This document shows positions 60,917-64,000 of a stretch of 64,000 nt of DNA, piece after piece (the stretch's first letter is position 1; each line of letters opens with the position of its first letter). Both the position numbers and the translations under genes were made by a program. The DNA comes from Candidatus Promineifilum breve. GTDB lineage: Bacteria; Chloroflexota; Anaerolineae; Promineifilales; Promineifilaceae. The DNA is taken from positions 806,001-870,000 of the forward strand of contig NZ_LN890655.1 in assembly GCF_900066015.1 (NCBI RefSeq), written 5' to 3'. The notes beneath the pieces were generated by a model, which saw only the letters and a program-made list of their open reading frames with translations, ran no database searches and was not told where the DNA came from.

Positions 60917-61675
60917 ATGCGAGTCGCTATCTTTTCCGACGTGCATGGCAATCTGAGCGGCATGGAAGCCGTGTTGGCCGATATGGAGCGGCAGCGCCCC
61001 GATCTAGTCGTCTTCGCCGGCGACCTGTGCCTGTTTGGGCCGCGGCCGGCCGAATGTTGGCGGCTGCTGCGCGAGCGGCGTATCCCGGCGGTCATCGGCA
61101 ACACCGATGCCTGGCTGGCCGGGGCGGGCGGCGCGCCGGAGAAGCATCAGCCGTCGCTGGCCTGGACGCAGCCCCGCCTGCCCGCCGACGAATTGGCCGC
61201 GCTGGGCCGGTTGCCCTTCAGCCTGCGCGTCTCGCCCACGGCCCGCGCCACCGACGACCTGCTCATCGTCCACGCCAACCCGCGCAACCTCGACGACATC
61301 ATCTTCCCGTCTGAGGCCGACCAACTCGCCCATTGGCAGCGGGTGCGGCAGCCCGACGCGGAATTGGAACCGTTGCTGGGCGACCTTGAGGCGGCGGTCA
61401 TGGTCTACGGGCATCTCCACATCCCCGGTATCCGCCAGTGGGGCCGCCTGACGCTGGTCAATGTCGCCTCGGTTAACATGCCCGGCGACAAGGACGGCCG
61501 CGCCAAATACGCCCTGCTGGAATGGGACGGCGGGCGCTGGTCGGTCGACCACCGGCGCGTGGCCTACAACGTGGCCGCCGAGAGCGCCGCCTTCCAGACT
61601 CACCAGCCGCCGCGCTGGCAAGAAGCGGTCGCCGCGCTGGCAACGGACGGCTATTATTACCCACAGCAAATCTAA
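60917..61675 (+). CDS. YfcE/MJ0936-like metallophosphoesterase
   Basis: A 252-residue phosphoesterase: FSDVHGNLSGMEAVL (DxH), FAGDLCLFGPRP (GD), VIGNTDAWLAG (GNTD in place of GNHD), IVHANPRNLDD and MVYGHLHIPGI (GHxH). The GNTD form is normal for this subgroup. The ATG has AGGGG 6 nt upstream. Substrate unknown; family members act on phosphodiesters. Confidence 0.87.
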   Translation: MRVAIFSDVHGNLSGMEAVLADMERQRPDLVVFAGDLCLFGPRPAECWRLLRERRIPAVIGNTDAWLAGAGGAPEKHQPSLAWTQPRLPADELAALGRLPFSLRVSPTARATDDLLIVHANPRNLDDIIFPSEADQLAHWQRVRQPDAELEPLLGDLEAAVMVYGHLHIPGIRQWGRLTLVNVASVNMPGDKDGRAKYALLEWDGGRWSVDHRRVAYNVAAESAAFQTHQPPRWQEAVAALATDGYYYPQQI

Positions 61676-61699
61676 CAGAACCTAATTGAAGAGGGATTG

Positions 61700-62176
61700 A
61701 TGGCAGACGACAAGAAAGCAGCGATCAAGGCCAAGTTGGCCGCCACGCGCGAGGATTTCCTGAACACCGTGAGCGACCTGACGGCCGAGCAATGGGAAAC
61801 ATTGGCCTATTCCGAAGGCTCGGAGTGGCGCGTGATCGATCTGATGCGCCACGTGACCGACTCGGAGCGCGGCCAACTGGGGCTGATGATGCTGATCAAG
61901 GGCGGCGGCGAGGGCGTATCGGCCGATTTCGACCTGACCCGCTGGAATCAGCGCGTGGTCACCAAGCTCGGCGACAAGGGGCCGCAAGAGCTAATGGACA
62001 GCATGGCCCAAAATCGGGCGGCGCTGCTGGCCTTCATCGACACGCTGGAAGAAAAGGATTGGGCGAAGAAAGGCCGCCACGCCAGTCTGTATATCATGTC
62101 GATCGAGGAAGTGTGCCACCTCATCGCCGACCACGAGGCGTTGCATCTGGGCAATATCCGCGAAGCAGTGGGATAG
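61700..62176 (+). CDS. DinB-family protein
   Basis: A 158-residue DinB-superfamily protein. LMRHVTDSERGQ gives the first His and IADHEALHLGNIREA the paired His residues near the C-terminus. Family members are helical bundles, often metal binding. The ATG at 61700 follows GAGGG by 4 nt; a TTG codon 3 nt earlier is an alternative. It is the third DinB-like gene of the window. Function unknown. Confidence 0.82.
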   Translation: MADDKKAAIKAKLAATREDFLNTVSDLTAEQWETLAYSEGSEWRVIDLMRHVTDSERGQLGLMMLIKGGGEGVSADFDLTRWNQRVVTKLGDKGPQELMDSMAQNRAALLAFIDTLEEKDWAKKGRHASLYIMSIEEVCHLIADHEALHLGNIREAVG

Positions 62177-62179
62177 GAT

Positions 62180-62237
62180 GTGGCGGGTGGCGAGTGGCGA
62201 GTGTGCAGCGACTCGCCACCCGCCACTCGCCACCCGC
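62180..62237. repeat. GGCGAGTGG-type inverted repeat
   Basis: GCGGGTGGCGAGTGG pairs perfectly with CCACTCGCCACCCGC; an inner CGAGT/ACTCG pair extends it. It sits between convergent genes. A related element is at 63301-63368. Confidence 0.85.
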
Positions 62238-62239
62238 TC

Positions 62240-63175
62240 TTACATCTTCGGCGCTTCCACCGGCGTGTCGCGGCGGCGGTTGTAAAGGCTCTTCACGATG
62301 CCCGACGGAACCCACGCCCCTTCCACGAAGTCGTAGGACGGCGTCTGCTCCGGATAGAGGTCGTGGCTGCGCAATAGTTCGGCGAAATCGGGATCGAAAT
62401 CGCCGTAGCCCAACTCCGAGCGCACGTTGCGGTAGTAGTTATAGTGGTTGAAGAAGTGCTTGTTCTCCACACCGTAGGCCACGAAGACCGAGTACTTGGG
62501 GCCGGTGATGTAGCTGCCGGAGTGGATGGTGCGCGGGTCGAAGATGACCGCATCGCCCGGCTCGGTGGGAATCCAGTCGGCGTTGGAGATCGCCATCTGA
62601 ATCTTGGGCGAGAGATAATTGGCCGCGCCCAGCCACTTTAGCCGGCGTTCGCTGAACTTTCGCCCGCCGCTCACCGGCCCCTTGGGCGGTTTGTGGCTGC
62701 CGGGGATGAAGCCCAGGCGCGAATTGCTCTCGGCGAATGTCTGTAAATAGATGCCGACGCGCACCAGCTTGTACGGCTCCTGCGATTCGTCCCAGTCCGG
62801 CCCCACGCCATAGTCGCGGTTCACGCTGTCGCGATGCCAGGAGATGGCCGAAAAGCCGACGTGGATGTCGTCGTGCTGCATGAAACGCACGTTGGGATCG
62901 ACGATATTGCGGACAATACCGACCAGCCGCTCGTTGACGGCAATGGGCCAGAAATCACGCGCCTTCACCACGCCGTCGGGCTTTGTCCACGATGAGCCGC
63001 CCGAGCCGCGGCCGGTGCCCTTCCATTGGTCGTTACCCTGCATCCCGGCGCGGGTGATGCCCGACAGGGCTTCCATGCGGCTGATGTAATAGTCCACCTC
63101 GTCGGGGGTCAACAGCCCGCGCACGATGGTATACCCCTGATCGTTCAACTCCTGTCGCATTTTTTGATAGTCCAT
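62240..63175 (-). CDS. Phytanoyl-CoA dioxygenase (PhyH)-family oxygenase
   Basis: A 311-residue Fe(II)/2-oxoglutarate-type dioxygenase. The iron-binding HxD is in ISWHRDSVNRDYG and the distal His in DPRTIHSGSYIT. LGFIPGSHKPPKG is the family's conserved turn. N-terminal YTIVRGLLTPDEVDYYISRM is typical. PhyH enzymes hydroxylate a range of small molecules; the substrate is not predictable. I prefer ATG 63173-63175 with GGGAG 8 nt upstream over a TTG two codons earlier. Confidence 0.88.
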   Translation of the reverse strand: MDYQKMRQELNDQGYTIVRGLLTPDEVDYYISRMEALSGITRAGMQGNDQWKGTGRGSGGSSWTKPDGVVKARDFWPIAVNERLVGIVRNIVDPNVRFMQHDDIHVGFSAISWHRDSVNRDYGVGPDWDESQEPYKLVRVGIYLQTFAESNSRLGFIPGSHKPPKGPVSGGRKFSERRLKWLGAANYLSPKIQMAISNADWIPTEPGDAVIFDPRTIHSGSYITGPKYSVFVAYGVENKHFFNHYNYYRNVRSELGYGDFDPDFAELLRSHDLYPEQTPSYDFVEGAWVPSGIVKSLYNRRRDTPVEAPKM

Positions 63176-63300
63176 CGTCAATACTCCCTCTTTCTCCGAT
63201 TTCCTTCTCTCTTATTTGAAACGTACCCCGACGGCCGAATACCGCCCGCCGATAGCGGCGAAGTGTAGCTACGTTGGGCGGTTTATGCCAGTGAAAGGAG

Positions 63301-63368
63301 GAACGTAGCGAGTAGCGGGTGGCGAGTAGCGGGTGGCGACCCGCTACCCACCACTCGCTACCCGCCAT
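63301..63368. repeat. GGCGAGTAGCGGGT-type inverted repeat
   Basis: Tandem GCGAGTAGCGGGTG units face CACTCGCTACCCGCC. The element overlaps the 3' end of the acetyltransferase gene and supplies its last residues and stop codon. Confidence 0.85.
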
Positions 63369-63898
63369 TCATCTTCAAGGATACTCATCAGGATCAGCGA
63401 CCAGTAGTGATCACCAGAGCGCCGGGAATCGCGCAGCAGTCCTTCACGCCGGAAGCCCACGCGCTCGTAGCAGGCGATGGCCGGGGCGTTGAAATCGAAC
63501 ACGCCCAGATCGACGCGGTGCATGCCCATCTCCTCGAACGCGATCCGTAGCGCGGCCCGCATTATCTGCCCGCCCGCGCCCCGCCCGCGCAATGCCGATG
63601 GCCCAACCAGAACGCGGCCGATGGTCAGCGAGCGGTTCGGCCGGTCGATGCTCAACAACTGAATGTGGCCAATCGTTTCGCCGGTAGCGGCGTCAATCGC
63701 CGCGAACGGCATATGCAACGGCTCCTCGCCCACCGTGTTCTCCAGGAACCTTGCCAGTTGCTCACGGGTCAGCGGAAATTGAAAGCGCGGCCCGGCGAAT
63801 TGGAGCAAAAATTCGGCCGACGGAACCCAGGCGATGAGTTGATCGATGTCGTCGGCCGTGAACGGGCGAAGTTCGACATTCACAAGGCTAACCCCCAC
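63344..63898 (-). CDS. GNAT-family N-acetyltransferase (RimJ-like)
   Basis: A 179-184-residue acetyltransferase. VELRPFTADDIDQL is the typical first strand, GRVLVGPSALRGRGAGGQIMRAAL the acetyl-CoA pyrophosphate loop (R/Q-x-x-G-x-G/A), and VFDFNAPAIACYERVGFRREG the C-terminal signature of the RimJ/RimL-like group. Two GTG starts are possible, 63898 and 63883; the second gives a more usual N-terminus. The last residues (EWRVASGG) are encoded by an intergenic repeat. Substrate unknown. Confidence 0.87.
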   Translation of the reverse strand: MGVSLVNVELRPFTADDIDQLIAWVPSAEFLLQFAGPRFQFPLTREQLARFLENTVGEEPLHMPFAAIDAATGETIGHIQLLSIDRPNRSLTIGRVLVGPSALRGRGAGGQIMRAALRIAFEEMGMHRVDLGVFDFNAPAIACYERVGFRREGLLRDSRRSGDHYWSLILMSILEDEWRVASGG

Positions 63899-63900
63899 TC

Positions 63901-63990
63901 GGCACTCCCTCGCCCCCCGGGAGAGGGCTATGGAGAGGGGCCGCCGCTCCCTCTCCCCCCGGGAGAGGGTTGGGGAGAGGGGCCGCCGGT
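63901..63990. repeat. CCGGGAGAGGG tandem repeat at the window end
   Basis: Two units of about 43 bp, each CTCCCTC-C6-GGGAGAGGG followed by GGAGAGGGGCCGCCG. It is related to the units at 39950-40053. Confidence 0.75.
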
Positions 63991-64000
63991 CGTCGCATAT

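Noticed and set aside
1-64000. Prophage or integrative element
   Set aside because: No integrase, structural phage gene, transposase or tRNA-flanked repeat was seen; base composition is even across the window.

Overview
The window is high-GC, densely packed bacterial chromosome. It most resembles a Chloroflexota (Anaerolineae/Caldilineae/Ardenticatenia-like) genome. The grounds are inference from gene content and style: secreted proteins with Thr/Pro/Ala-rich linkers and a YLP-type C-terminus, paired STAND-like ATPases, a beta' RNA polymerase subunit with a coiled-coil insertion, a type 2 IPP isomerase, and many short palindromic repeat families between genes. No rRNA, tRNA, CRISPR array, transposase or prophage was seen. 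I could not search databases, so family assignments rest on motifs read in the translations.

Layout. 1-6369: cell-surface glycan genes (partial GT39-like enzyme, a frameshifted small gene, a GT2/membrane/HprK-like fusion, a methyltransferase, a Wzx-like flippase). 6457-10832: a Cas4/RecB-like nuclease (DUF2779 type) convergent with two coupled ATPases. 11084-15326: a tightly packed exopolysaccharide operon on the minus strand (UDP-glucuronate decarboxylase-like enzyme, O-antigen ligase-like polymerase, GtrA protein, GT4 glycosyltransferase). 15440-17620: isoprenoid pair (fni, polyprenyl diphosphate synthase), which could supply the lipid carriers the glycan genes use. 17694-27266: housekeeping genes on the minus strand (rpoC, prfB with a programmed frameshift, ftsY, xseB, H+-pyrophosphatase). 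27610-33462: HDAC-like deacetylase, a large acidic repeat protein of unknown function, ndk, rsfS with an apparent CTG start, and xseA. 33501-43658: a TolB-like propeller protein, a small membrane protein, glpX-like phosphatase, a SulP-STAS-rhodanese fusion, phosphoesterase, MazG-like protein, gapdh, yvcK and two DinB-like proteins. 43688-50463: SDR, DMT transporter, APH-like kinase, aldehyde dehydrogenase, two copies of a structured ~150 bp repeat, a PD-(D/E)XK-like protein and a lipoprotein. 50582-59054: three secreted proteins sharing modules, including a 1546-residue ExeM/NucH-type nuclease. 59339-63898: methyltransferase, two phosphoesterases, DinB, a PhyH dioxygenase and a GNAT acetyltransferase.

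Two genome-wide habits show up. Several genes have an (extended) -10 box only 5-9 nt before the start codon, which implies leaderless or near-leaderless transcripts. Many intergenic spaces hold imperfect or perfect inverted repeats of several distinct families. The points most worth a second look are the structured tandem repeat at 48358-48690, the GT2/HprK-like fusion, the acidic repeat protein at 28789-31083, the nuclease/ATPase neighbourhood at 6457-10832, and the PD-(D/E)XK-like protein coupled to a lipoprotein at 48728-50463.
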